From Zonotrichia leucophrys gambelii (taxonomy: Eukaryota > Chordata > Aves > Passeriformes > Passerellidae), in assembly GCF_028769735.1 (NCBI RefSeq), contig NC_088172.1, positions 60,853,075 through 60,917,074 of the forward strand: a stretch of 64,000 nucleotides of DNA, read 5' to 3'. Made by a program: the position numbers and the translations under genes. The notes beneath the pieces were generated by a model. The model worked only from the letters and a program-made list of their open reading frames with translations. It did not search any database and was not told the DNA's origin. Shown here one piece after another: positions 26,101-38,260 of this stretch; within the stretch, counting starts at the first letter, position 1, and each line of letters starts with the position of its first letter.

Positions 26101-29100
26101 GACCTACAAATGATATCCATTTATGTGGCACTTTCCCCATATATTGTTTCATTAAAAAAAAATTAAGAGTATTCATAAACATAAGTTTACTAGTGGGTGA
26201 CCCCCATGGTAACATTCTTTACTTCTGCAGCACCCCAGTATTCTATCACAATTCAGCTTGTATATGTCAGGTTATCCTGGAAATTTATGCAGTCATATCA
26301 AGAAAAAAGGAAAAAATCTAGTGAAATACCAGCAAACTGCAACAGCTGCCCCCAAAAATTTGGAACACTTTATTTTTTGTGTTGTACGGTGCAAACACGT
26401 AATATGAACAGTTGATGAAAGACATCCAAAGATGACAAATGTCTGGAAAACTTTACCCTGACAGAAGCAGCCAAGAGGAAATGCTTGTGCACCATTAGCA
26501 CAGGACATGGATTTTACTTAGGAGATTTCAGGAGCTCCTGCTTCCAGCATAGAGTTTATAGAAAGGCAAGAAGCAAAGGACATGTAGAAGCAAAAGTAAT
26601 TCCAAATTAGACACAGTGTCTGGTGAAGCAATGAACCAAGAGACAAACACCCACACAGACACTTTAGATGGTAAAAGTGCATCTCGGGCTCTATGGAAAC
26701 GTCCTGTCACGCTGCTAAACCCTGCAGTGATGGGAGAGCTCTGCTGCAGCTCACAGGCAACAGGGTGAGCTCACCACATCCAGCAAGCACGCAGCAATCA
26801 CTACCCTGAATGTGCACCAGACCACAACTATTTTGCAAACTAATATCTTGAAGAAAATAGTTACTGATTGTAATTGCCCTGCAAAATTACACTCATCATT
26901 GGCAGACAATGATTAGCGTTCATTTTGCAGCTTATTTGAAAATTAGTGGCAGACAATGCTTCTTGGTAATTTCCTAAGAGGATGGGGAACATTTTGCATG
27001 ACCTCTTGCCACAACTGTCTACGTGAGCCAAGAAATAGATGTTACACACTTGGTGTTTTATTAATTGCTGAATTTTATATTAGCATTGTCTTTCGCGTAA
27101 AGATTTTAAACTCCAGGTCTTGGCTTAAAACTAAAAATCAATTACCCCTATTTCAACCAACCATAGGAACTGCAGTTGGCTAAGCTCCAAATCAGTGCTA
27201 CACAGACCTGAGGTGATGTGATCCCAGTCCAAAAACTTTGCTCTATGCAAAACCCTAAAAACAAACCTGGATGTGTCATGCTCTCCCCCCATGGTTGATG
27301 GATGTTTACTTTGAGTACGGAGGAAAGCTCTCGCACAAATAATAGAATTTCATCAGACAGAGAATAAAGGCATTTATTATTCCCATTAAGTCTCAAATCT
27401 CACCCATTTTATATAGATGTGAGACTCCATCAGCATAGTGCACCTAGATGATTATGACAATGGCAGATTTTTCTTAACAAAATGTACTGTTCTCTGGGTC
27501 ATAGACTGATTTCAAATAAAAATGTTCCAAAAAGTAATTTTAAGAATGATAACCTTATCAGAGAATATAGTTTTCGTCTAATAATTCTGACAGCCATAAT
27601 CACAGAAATGTTATTTTTTCAAAGTGTTTTGTTTGTGGATTTTCTAATTCTATGATGATATTTTCGTCTCATACAAAAGTGAGATGCGGAATGAAGTCCT
27701 TAGCTCTGTGTTTTCCCATGTGGGTGAGGTCAAGCTACTTCACATACATGGGTGACCTGCATCACCTTCATCTCCAACATATGGTACTTCACTGATACAA
27801 TTCACACTAGCATTCATATTAAACAAGTAGGAAATTTGCTTCTTTGCTCCAATACATTTGCAGGTAACAATCTTATTCCCTCAAAGCATCCCTGGACACA
27901 ATCTCAATAGTGTGGACTTAACTTTTGGTGATCTGTGGAAAGAAATTCACATGACCAACCTCATTTTGTTTCAATTTTGATGGTAATCTGCTATTCAGCA
28001 GGAGTAACGATTGCAGAATTTATCCTATAGCAACCTTAATGAAGAAAATCTTATGTACAGGGGCTTTTGTCTTCACGGAACAGTGAGACAGTTACATGAG
28101 GTCACTTGATCTCCCCCAGTATTAAGGCAGCACCTCACCGTGCCTTGAGGTGGCTAATGAGTATTTTATACATGTAGGTCCACAAGCTCTCCTGTGAAGA
28201 TAGTGTTCTAAGGTAAAGTCATGAAATGTACCTGTTTTCAAAGTAACAATCTCCTTGTGGGATCCTTCAGTTTCCAGAAGATTTCATATGCCTTGTAGTG
28301 CACTATCTAGAGCAGCCAAAACATATTCAGTCATTTTCTGTCTTTCAGACACATAGCTGAGTACAAAACAAAAAAACAAACAAAAAAAAAATTTACACAA
28401 AAGAATGCAAATCTACTTTGTTTTTAACCCCAACCAGACTATGTGTTTATTGTGAATTGGGATGATTTTTTTGGTTTGCAGATTTTTTTTTGGGGGGGGG
28501 GGTGTATTTTTTTTTTAATCTTACCTATGTTCTACTGTGAGTGAATCAAACTGCACATGGCAAATTTGTGAGGTTTAGAGGTTTAAACAAAATTTAGGGG
28601 TTTAAACCTTTTTGTTCTAAAACACTTTACTATGACAGAACTGTAGATCTTAGTCCTTTAAAACAAACTTTACTATTTAATAACTCCTTTAATGACTACT
28701 AATTATTTGAAATAGCTAATATCTTTAAAATATTTATCTTGACCTTTTATTCTTGGCAGAATTAGAACATTCTGATGATTCATTCTTATTCATCTGCAGT
28801 GGATAATTCAACTGCACCTACTTCCTTCAAAATATTATCTGCACAATTGTATTCATTATTATTTCAGCTGGTGTCACAGGTTTCAAAAGAGCTTGCTATT
28901 CTGCATATTGCCCACATTATCCTAAGCCTGTTTCTCATCTTGAGAATGAATGATAATTTGAAATCATAAAACCAACAAAAAATGAGCAGAGCAGAGTCAG
29001 TTCTTTAGTAAGATTTTAACTTGCTGCTTGGCACATTTCTTTTCAGTGTTGTTATAGGCAAAACTGATTCATTCAACTCAGGTGCATTTCATTGGTTTGC

Positions 29101-29149
29101 AAACAGTGAAGTAGCAAAAAGGCAAAGGTAGCAGAAAAACAGCAAGAAA
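23168..29149. other. Unique DNA, no gene seen
   Basis: About 6 kb of mostly AT-rich sequence between two CR1 copies. Open frames of 60-127 codons (for example 24246-24629 minus) overlap in several frames and show no recognisable domain. A mixed simple-sequence patch is at 28363-28516. Slightly GC-richer DNA near 25.1-26.0 kb and 26.5-26.8 kb was read on both strands and not recognised. Confidence 0.5.
28363..28516. repeat. Cluster of homopolymer runs (A-rich, T, G11, T10)
   Basis: An A-rich CAAAA-type tract (28363-28391) is followed about 90 bases on by nine T residues, eleven G residues (28492-28502), TGTA and ten T residues (28507-28516). The G run is unusual in this AT-rich setting. Long runs of this sort are error-prone in sequencing, so their exact length is unreliable. 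Confidence 0.8.
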
Positions 29150-29472
29150 TGGAATCAGAGAATTGTTTGGTATGGAAGGGACCTCTGGAGATCAGCCAGT
29201 CCAAACGTCCTGCAAAGGCAGGGTCACCTGGAGCAGGTAACACAGGAACATGATCAGGTGGATTTTGAATGTCTCCAGACAAAGAGACTCCACAACATTC
29301 CTGGGAAGCTTGTTCCAGTGCTCCATCACCCTCAGAAGTTCTTCCTCATTTTCTTTGGTTTTAGGTTATGGCCATTGCTCTGTGTCTTATCCCAGGGCAC
29401 TGCTGAAAAGTCCAGCATCACCCTCTTGAAATCCGTTTTTGAGATATTTATATATATTAATGAGATCCCCTC

Positions 29473-29766
29473 TCAGCCTTCCCTTCTCCAGTCTAAGCAG
29501 GCCCAGCTCTCACAGTCTCTCCTCGTAAGAGATACTCCAGCCACCAAATCATCTTTATGGCTTCTGCTGGACCCTCTCCAGGAGCTCCTTGTCTTGTACT
29601 GGGGAGTCCAGAACTGGACACAGCACTCCAGATGTGGCGTCTGTAGGGTGGAGTAGAGGAGCAGGATCACCTCCCTCAGCCTGCTGGCCACACTTCCCAA
29701 GGCACCCCAGGACACCACTGGCCCTCTTGGCTGCAAGTGCACTGCTGGCTCGTGGTCAGCTTTCAC
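29473..29766 (-). pseudogene. CR1 ORF2 C-terminal fragment
   Basis: This minus-strand frame continues the CR1 coding sequence after a frameshift. Residues from about 27 read [20 protein letters not shown], then [12 protein letters not shown], which is the usual C-terminal block of ORF2. Further indels then disrupt it (the expected RATKMIKG...SYEERL region is shifted). It belongs to the same insertion as the upstream reverse transcriptase fragment at 29844-30173. Confidence 0.85.
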
Positions 29767-29843
29767 CCAGAAACACTCCCAGATCCTTCTCTACCAAGCT
29801 GCTCTCTAGTAGGTCAGCCCTCAGCCTGTGCTGGTACTTGGGA

Positions 29844-30173
29844 TTATCCGTCCCAGGTGCAGGACCCTGCACTGGCCCTTTTGAACCTCATTAGGTTTCT
29901 CTCTACCCAATTCTCCAGCCTATCAAGGCCCAGTTGCATGGCAGCACAGACTTTAGGTGTATCAGCCACTCTACCCAGTTTTGTATCAGCAGCAAACTTG
30001 CTGAGGGTGCATTGTGTTCCTTTGCCCAGGTCATTGATAAACAAGCTGAATAAGGCTGGATCCAGTACTGATCTCTGGAGGATGCCTCTGATTACAGGTC
30101 TCCAACTGGAATCTATTCTGCTGATCGTGATCCTCTGAACTCTGCCATTCAAACTGTTCTTGACCCTGCCCAC
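29844..30173 (-). pseudogene. CR1 reverse transcriptase fragment with mutated catalytic motif
   Basis: This 109-codon minus-strand frame covers the CR1 reverse transcriptase region around the catalytic motif. It has recognisable blocks RVQRITISR, the LFSLFINDLGKGTQCTLSKF segment, the FAADTKLGRVADTP segment and LDRLENWVERNLMRF. Functional copies carry FADD at the catalytic site. Here the codons at 29985-29996 read FAAD, so the first catalytic aspartate of the pair is replaced by alanine. The usual PQGSVLGP turn has become LQRSVLDP. The frame ends at an indel after SAGSCTWDG. It is a fossil reverse transcriptase, not a gene. Confidence 0.9.
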
Positions 30174-30215
30174 TGTCCCTTCACCTAACCCACATTTCCT
30201 GACCCTACCTAAAAT

Positions 30216-33200
30216 AACAGAACACAGAAGTCAGAGAGGTAGCAGCTGGAATTATAAGAAAAAATGAGAAATAGCATTTGTTGTTCCATCTGAAAGGTAT
30301 TTAATCTTTTTTGTCTTCTACCTCACAACCATATAAAATGTTTATATTTGTAATTTTTTTTTATCTTCTTGCCTATTTCATTTGCTGTTCTATTCCCCTT
30401 GTTTTTCCTTCATTCTCTCTCTGGTGGTAATAAACCTCAATGTAATTCCAGCAACCATCGGTGTCATTATTTCTAGAATTCATAATCTTGCCATTCCTTT
30501 GTGCTTCATCATAGCCCCACAGCTATGTCATGAAAGGGTCAGAAAAAATTCCCTAGCAGCAGATTCCTTGTCACTCCTGTCTTTCAGATCTCAAGAATAA
30601 GGACTGCTCCACACCAGGTCACCAATTGAAGTCACTCTCTTAGTAAAATTTACAATTAAGTCAACTGCTGTTTGCTGATCTGTTTGAGAAGTGACCCTAG
30701 TCCACATCAAATCTCTGGTGTCTGAGGCTATATATTACCACCTTAATTACTCCTGACATTGACAGCCTCACAGCTAGCAAGAAATTAAAATATCATAGAA
30801 ACTGAGCTATCTTCCCACCTAAACCATCTTCCCAGAGAGGTGGTTTATTTGCTCTTTTCCCACACAAGTATTGAAGTACACCTGATGGAAGATTATTTAC
30901 AAACTAAGGAGTGGAAAACTCATTATTCAGTTCAGAGAATACTGGATTCATGATTGGATAATACAATCAGGATTCTGACACATACTTGCTTATAAAGTGA
31001 AAAATTGGGCTGCTCTTCTGCAAACATCAGTCAATTAAATGTCCAGAATGTTGTTTACCTTTTTTTTTTTCGCTCACTGAATTAATTTTTGAGAGTGCAA
31101 AGGCTAAAACTGAAGCCCCTTTCTTTATTTGGTTGGGATTTTTTAAACCAAGAAATAAAGTGTGGGGATGTGCTTGTGCACATTATTTCAATTCACAGGA
31201 TCTTTCTGAACTTGAGTTTTTTCCACTGAAACTGAGAATCAAGTGTGGCTGTAATAGCAGAAAAAAACAAAACAATATGACTTTTCCTCTTTGTCTTGCT
31301 CTGTAGTGGATGGTATCACATTCCTCTTTAGCAGTCAGTGACGTTTTATGAATCTCATCTCACCCCATCCTTCCCTGAGGATTTCTGAGAGGATGTGGCC
31401 TTTAGATAAATCTTCAATAATGAACCTAATAAATACTACCAGGGCAAAAAACTGAACCCTTCCTCTTACTCCCTTTTTATTCTAGCAAAATCCTATTCCT
31501 AGCAAAGAAAAATTCTGAAATGTAAGAAGGAAACATGATCTGGTGAAAGAATATTAGTTTTAAGCTATCATGCAAGGACTGACAAATCCATGATTTCTCA
31601 TAATGGCAGTGCATCTTTTACTATGAAAACAAGATATGGTGACTGCTCTGAAGAACAAAACCACTCTAACTTTTCTTTTACTTTAATTTCAGAGGTGATA
31701 CATTTAATACAGAAAATATACTCATTAGCAAAATACTTCCTGGCACAGGTGGTGCTCAATGCAGTCCATGCTCACCACTGAGGGAGCTCAACTTTCTGTG
31801 GATAGAAGGCCATGACTGTTTTATCAGAAGTTTTGTCAATCTTTAGATAATAAATATTTAAAGAACTTGTGTATTGAAAAAAACTGACCTTTAACTATGA
31901 AAGATGTATATAAGAAATATGGTTGTTAGTAGCAGTAAAGATTAGGAGCTGCATCATGATCTCCCTCTTGTACAAACAGTAATAGTTTGAACTCCATGTG
32001 GTGTTAGCAATCTGACCTGTTAACAGTAACCTTCCATAAAATAGGAAAAACAAAGGGTTTTTCTGAATCAGATTTTTTTTTTTTTCTTCAAGTTTACAAA
32101 GCTAAAGCGCATATACTCTTTAAATTCTGAATCATAACTCAGGGGAAAGAGTTTACTTTGATAGAGTTCCTGTTTCTAGATAGTGCAAATACTCATCGCA
32201 AATAAAACCAGTTCTTCTGCAAAAGGAAAATAACCTCAGAAGTTTGCTGATTCATACACTCTCCCAGGAAGTGGTAGATACCAGTGTCTCTATCTGTTTC
32301 AAAAACTTCTCTGACCACTGTCTCACAGATGTCAGTGGTAGCAAACAATGCAATTAATTTTTTCGTACATATCTGAAACTTATGTTTTAGGCATGCTCTT
32401 AAACTAAATCCAGGACTGTCCGGTTTAGAGAATTCTTGAAATGCCAGCCAGAATGTGAAATGCACCCCAAGCTCTCCAGTGTTATCTCAACTATAGCAAG
32501 TTGGAGGGGCACATAAAAAACCAAAACAAAACAGTTCTCACACCCTTCACATCTAGGCCTTGACAGAGCATCTGAGAGGGAAATTTTCAGCTCTGCTGCT
32601 CCTAAGTGAAGCAAAATCTCACATTTGAACCTTGTCCTATGTGGTCATCTAGTAGGTCACAGATGCATTTATCATGAAGACAGAAACACAACAGTAATTG
32701 TATTTCTGAACTTCTTGTGGGAAACAAGCTATTGTTTTGTGCTGTGAGCATAACTCATTCAACAAGACATTTCTTTGTCTTAATGACTGTTGATTATTTA
32801 TCCCTCCTAATAAATAATAAACTCATTTTTCAAAGCTATAACTGAAAGGCCAAGGGCAAAAGGGCATTCAGCATTTCTATGGTATTTTCTTTTATTCCAG
32901 AAATAAATATGGTACAAGTAATTTCCATGGAAGCAATAGAGAACTGGAATATTCCTCAGGCAAAATGTGTAAGAATTGGAAATTACTTACTCTTAAAGTC
33001 AAAACCACAGTACTAAAGGAATAACAATGGAATAAAAAAGCTTTGCCCATATCAAGAAATCCAAAACAGACTGGCATAAAATTTAACACAGTCAAATAGT
33101 GTTTAAGTGTTTCTATCACTGTCCTATTTAAAAGCATGTAGAGCTTTTTGGATATCTCCATTTCTGCTATGACATGATCTATGACCAATGTAGGCTGGCA

Positions 33201-33535
33201 GCATAAAACTACATGAGCTTGCGATAAGCACGTAAAAAAGTTCAACATGATATTCTGCAGAGAGCTATAATAAGATACAGGTGCAATGCAGTGTTTCTAC
33301 TTCATAGAGTTTGTGTCATTTTAGCACAAGGTGAAGACAAATGGAGAGCTTTGACAGGTTACTTCAATTGCCCAGAAAAAGACAAGAGAACCAGAGTTAA
33401 CACAGAAACATTATGAGAGCTAAAATTGTTCTAAATAATGAGGTTAAAAATGAAATTTTTACATTTAAGAGGGTGAAGGAAAGAACTTAAAAATAAAACC
33501 TGATATAGGAATCCATCATCGTTTGCAAAAGTAAA
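30216..33535. other. Unique DNA, no gene seen
   Basis: No exon, RNA gene or repeat family was recognised. Open frames are short (up to 118 codons at 32892-33248, minus) and without known motifs. A T10 run sits near 31.06 kb and a T12 run near 32.08 kb. Confidence 0.5.
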
Positions 33536-33678
33536 AGAAAGCCCAATGTCTAATATTTTTGCACCCAACACTGCCCCCAGCACTCGAGGTGAGACTGCCC
33601 CAGTGCAGAGCAGAGAGGGACAATCCCCTCCCTTGCCTGGATGGCCATGCTGTTCCTGATGCACCCCAGGATATGAAA
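33536..33678 (-). mobile_element. Short CR1 LINE fragment, antisense
   Basis: On the minus strand this reads as the block CCTGGGGTGCATCAGGAACA, GCATGGCCATCCAG, GAGGGGATTGTCCCTCTCTG and CTCACCTCGAGTGCTGG. This is the part of CR1 ORF2 that encodes a GCIRNSMA...REVIVPLCSALVxPHLE-type segment. Only about 140 bases remain, with no 3' UTR or tail, so the copy has been broken after insertion or is very old. The surrounding sequence is AT-rich, and the GC-rich block stands out sharply from it. Confidence 0.7.
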
Positions 33679-36600
33679 TGGGAAACAAACAAAATAGGTA
33701 AAATGTTAAACTGTAATTTTATACACCGTGCCAGATGTTTTCACCCTTTGATTTGCCTGTGAGTACCTCACCATCACACTAACTCTATAGGGGTGAGAAA
33801 GTCTATGGAGCAAGGCACACATTTTCTAACATAGTTTCCCTTCTGTCTTTAACTGATGCTAGGATTTTAAGGTGAATAATGTCTGATAAAACACAAAAGA
33901 AAAAGCCATAGCTTTCATCATAAGTAAACCCACACGAGTTTATAGGGTTCAGTGGAAGACATGACACAGTAAAATCAGACAAATACTAAAATCAGAAAAG
34001 TTTTACTAAAAACCAGAAGCAAAAAACATTATTGTACCATTAACATTTTTTAATATGTGAGGTTTAACTTTCAGTTAAAGAAACAATTTTCAGGTTTTTG
34101 AAGAATGCATGTTTTGTTTTTGAAATAGTTACTGAGCTATCAAGAGAAAGTCAGCAGCTCCTAACCACTTACACCATGAATGATTGTCTTGCAACATACA
34201 TATTGGTCAACATAGTAAAATACATGAAGAAGAAAGGTACAACAATATGATAATGTTTTTTCCCCAAGATGCATCACACATCTCTAAACGAGAGAGAGAA
34301 GCAATTAAAAATAAGTGAATATTAAGACCCCAAAATTAAATTCACAGACAACACAATAACTTTCTAGGGAATCTGACCCCTGGTCTCTTCTAACTATTAA
34401 ATAGTTAGTAAGTAGTCACATAATAACTTAATACACTAACTAAATTAAATATATTTGCTTACCTAAAAATGGGAGGAAAACTAATCTAGAAACGTTTTTA
34501 AGCAACACATTAGGCACCACATTAGTGCATGACAATTCATGTTCTTCAGTTTCCATTTTCTGTCTCATTGGAACATATGAAATTGCTTCAAGACATTTGC
34601 AGGCAGTAAAAAAGGAAGTGTTATCTCAAACTCCTTCACTTTTATCTTGCACCTTAAGGGTAAGTTGTTAAGTAGTTGCTGAACCATTCTATGAACTCCA
34701 ATTTTCTTTCTGGTCATTGAACTCCTGAACTTTTTATTGAAGGTGTCAATTTACCCACAGCTGTGACATGTACTTTGAATAGGATTGAGGTAAAGTGACT
34801 AAAGTGACGTATAAAGATACTCCAGTAAATTTCAAGTGTGTAAATCCTGTGGCAAAATTTTGAATATGCACATATTTATAAATATCAATTTGAAATTTAA
34901 AGATCAACACAGAAAGCCCTAAGTGATGCCTGTCTTCTGCCATAACTTTTTTTTTAAATGAGTAGACACAAGTGACAGTTTGCAGTTTGCTCAGAATGTC
35001 TTTTAGTTATAAATTTTATTTCTATATAAAATCACTTCCTAAAAATTGCATAATAGTTTTTGATTGCTTTTTGCATGACTGTCTATGCCTGACAGGGAAG
35101 CGCCATTTACATTATTCAATTAAAGCTTCTTTTTAGAATCATTTGGGAAAAAAAGCCCCAAAATTTTTGAAAACATGTCAGTTAAGGGGAAGCAAAAATA
35201 CAAACAGAACTAAACAATAAAATAAATAAAAATAATTGCCACTGACAACAGAAAGTCATTGTCACTATGTACAAATACAAGTTTAAATTACACAGAGGCT
35301 TTCAAGTATCAATTTGTTTGTATTTTGAGTGATATTTAACAAGCAGGTTCAGTGAACAAATCCTCAAAATACTATATTTTGCTTGAAGCTGTATTTATAA
35401 CACATTTGCTTTCTCATGACAGTAAAATAACACATCTCAAATACCATTTCTGTAAGCATATTTGCAGGTTGTCAGGAAAAATAACATCAGATCAGAACAA
35501 CTCTTTATTGTAAATTCATACTTATCTTAGAATAGCAAATCATTGACTACCTGGAAAAACCTCAACTGAGTAGTTCAGTGACATCAATACAAATTCTTAC
35601 ACTGGTTTGCCTCATTCATCTGAAGTAGGAACTATAAGTTATCACAGGAATGAGAATGAGCTGTAGTTCTAGATCTGAAAGTCTCCTTTTATCAGCACTC
35701 TGTAGAAATACCTTAGTCATACACAGAGCACAAAATTTACCTTCAGTGTTAAGACTGATGTGTGGAGTTACTCCAAATCCAAAGTGAAGTATTTGTAACA
35801 GCTTAGAAGGGAGTTTCAAACACCTCTGTGTAACCTTCCTGAAAAAACATAGTCTCTATCAGGATATTACAGTCAGTGGGGGTCCTCTTTCAGAGGGTGA
35901 TTTATTGAGCCACTGCTAAAAAATGCTCCTTGAGAAGGGTGAGGTCTGAAGGAATCAGGTCACATCAGCTCATGATGAAGCACAGATGATATTACACATG
36001 TTCCTTTTCAGATGCTTTTCTGACACCCTGAACATTAAGGACCTATGCAAAACTACTGTCTAATTTTTGCTCCTCATAGTGAATAAAGAAGGGAGAAATG
36101 GTATCAATCACATCACCCCCTTTAAGCTCTCAGGCATGCTCATTAGATTGAGGAAGGGGAAATTCTCCTTTTGCTATCGGAGTCTGTTAGGGGAAGCTAG
36201 AAGGACTTGTCCTTTGTGCGATTTTTAAATTTTTTTAACCATCACATACAAACTTTCCAGTCAGAGCCTGCTAAAAGTTGATCAGATAGCGCATAAATAA
36301 CTGTTAGAATGGAAATGCATGTGGGTGTGAATTATCAGCTAACACACTAGTCCAAAACAGAAATTTTGATTAATATATTTTTTAAATTCAAGTAACATTA
36401 TTCAATTATTTGCACTTCAATCTTTTAACACTAAGTGTGTGATTAGCGACTAATTCATTCACTTGAATCAAAGCTATGCTGTAAAAAGATTGTCTGCATT
36501 TTCTTTTCACTCTGAAGTAGATGAGGTCTTTGTTAATTTTTAACTGATTTACCCTGTGAAGCTTCAGCTCTCACTTTGCACAGAAAACTGGTATACTTGG

Positions 36601-37535
36601 CACATTAAGAAAGCTTTTCCATTCCTTCTGAAGTGCCCTGCTTTCAGCTTTAAGGACCATGAGTGGGTGGGTGATGTCTTCTGTGGTTTGACCATCATAT
36701 TAATTGAGGCTGCTCAGGCTATCAGCAGTAGAGCTAGATATCAAAACTGCATGTGGAAACCAAAAAAGATCCTAACAAAATTATTTGACACCCAAATCCA
36801 AATGGAAAGCAAAGATCCCACAGTAGCTGTACCCTCTCTTGATCTCCCATGCCTCTCATATCATTTCCATATCAGACACTAGAAGTCAAGGCCTATTTCC
36901 AGCAGACATAGTAGGGAATATAGTGCAGAAGTAACAGCCCTAAAAGCCTAGGTTTGGCTTTTACTCCTTCTTAGGTTTTAATACTGCCATGTCCTCAAAG
37001 AAGCAAGAAATTTGAGAGCAGAATAGCAGGGCATCAGGGAACATAAAACATCTTTACATTAGTTTTGGTCTCTCTCACTTCTTTTTTGTTCCTAAGTTCA
37101 TCCATCTTTAGTTACTTGGGGCCAAATGATATATATGGAAATCAGTAAAGGATTTTGTGAAAATAAGAAGTAGGGGTAAGAGTAGAATAAGCCACTGTAA
37201 TGCTTGAGCACATCTTAAAGACTCTGCTTCCTCAAACCATAAAGCTTCCAAGAACGTCAGACAAACAGAACATACATTACTTACAACACCCCACCAGCCA
37301 TCCTTTCCTAACCTTGCATTCTCTTCTATATGCAAAGGCCACAGATATCAGACCTCTCAGATTAAAAATTATTACTTTCTATGCATTATGTTCTACAGAA
37401 AAGCTTTTGAAAATGAAACATTAGGAAAGTTAGCTATCAAAGCAAGCAGGTTGGATTTGAACCGTTATCCAGTTTTGTTTTCTGGTTTGCTTTTCAAGTA
37501 AGGAAAGAAGTGGATAAACAGTTTGGGGACATATA
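33679..37535. other. AT-rich unique DNA, no gene seen
   Basis: No recognisable exon or repeat. The longest frame is 108 codons (36556-36882, plus) with no known motif. The left edge of the probable solo LTR at 37.5 kb closes the stretch. Confidence 0.5.
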
Positions 37536-37844
37536 TGTTGTCATTATATTGCAAAGGTTCCATGTTGTTACTCCTTATTGCAAGAGTTTCATACCTCCTT
37601 GATGCTTCCCATAGGCAGATCCTCCAGGCACTGACTCTTCCTTCCCACAGAAACAAACTGATACCAGTTCCCCTCAACCAACCAATCCACTCTTTTATAG
37701 CAGTATTCTTCTTATTGGCTACAGCTGTGGCCTGTAAAAGTCAGGCCTGCTCCTAATCTTTAGTAATTAGCCCAGCTGCAACTCATTAGGGGTAAGATTA
37801 CTCTCTATACTACCTTTATTTTCTTATATTCTATCCCCCTACAT
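37536..37844 (-). mobile_element. Probable solo LTR of an endogenous retrovirus, antisense
   Basis: Read on the minus strand, a compact block of about 308 bases begins TGTAGGGGGATAG and contains a CCAAT box (37714-37718). A TATAAAAGAG box (37690-37699) lies about 15-20 bases further on. An AATAAGG poly(A)-like signal follows about 110 bases downstream (37573-37579). The block ends in ACAACA, where the retroviral TG...CA termini would be. The spacing promoter, about 110 bases, poly(A) signal, short U5 fits an LTR. The direct repeat ACATATA flanks it at 37529-37535 and 37845-37851 (off by one base on the right), consistent with a target-site duplication, though the flanks are AT-rich. The U5 end could instead be at 37563. 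No internal gag/pol sequence is adjacent, so it is probably a solo LTR left by recombination. Confidence 0.5.
37690..37718 (-). promoter_or_regulatory. CCAAT box plus TATA box inside the LTR candidate
   Basis: On the minus strand AGCCAATAAG precedes CTATAAAAGAGTGG by about 15-20 bases. This is close spacing for a CCAAT/TATA core promoter and is the expected place for an LTR U3 promoter. Whether it still starts transcription cannot be told from sequence. Confidence 0.4.
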
Positions 37845-38260
37845 ACATATAATAATTCACAGGAAAAAAAAATTTTAGAGGGACTCAGAAGTGTAATTTT
37901 TCCTAAAGTTGTCATGAAATATAAATTTATAATGCTGGACAATTACATGTTGCTATACTACTGCAGGGTTTTGAGGGAGGTGACAGAAATAGATATTCAA
38001 AACTGCAAGTGCTGTAGCTTGTTATGGTGAGAGCTGATGTACTGGTGTGTAAGGTTTTGTTTGAGAATATAAAACACTTCCTCCCTAAGCAAATTATCAC
38101 TATTTCCCCAGTGAGATCATTGCCCGGTCAGGTATGCTGGCATCATCACACATATTCCTCCCTGCAACATGCTGCTCTCAAATGAACTTAGTGGGAAAAG
38201 ACAAAAAAATAAAAAAGCAGCAACCTCCTTCTTTAAAGAACGCAGATTCACCCAGACATC

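Larger units (their letters stand above)
29150..30215 (-). mobile_element. CR1 LINE, 5'-truncated, about 1.07 kb, antisense
   Basis: Read on the minus strand, this element runs from about 30215 down to 29150 and contains the second half of the CR1 reverse transcriptase, its C-terminal domain and the 3' UTR. The 3' UTR reads CAGGTGACCCTGCCTTTGC, then GATCTCCAGAGGTCCCTTCC, and ends AATTCTCTGATTCC at 29150. Those are standard CR1 3'-end motifs. Of the CR1 copies complete within this window it is the longest. Indels split the coding part into at least two frames (29844-30173 and 29473-29766). The element is dead; its 5' half was probably never inserted, as is usual for target-primed reverse transcription of CR1. 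Confidence 0.97.

Noticed and set aside
36556..36882. 108-codon plus-strand frame
   Set aside because: No recognisable domain and no splice or promoter context; within the chance range.
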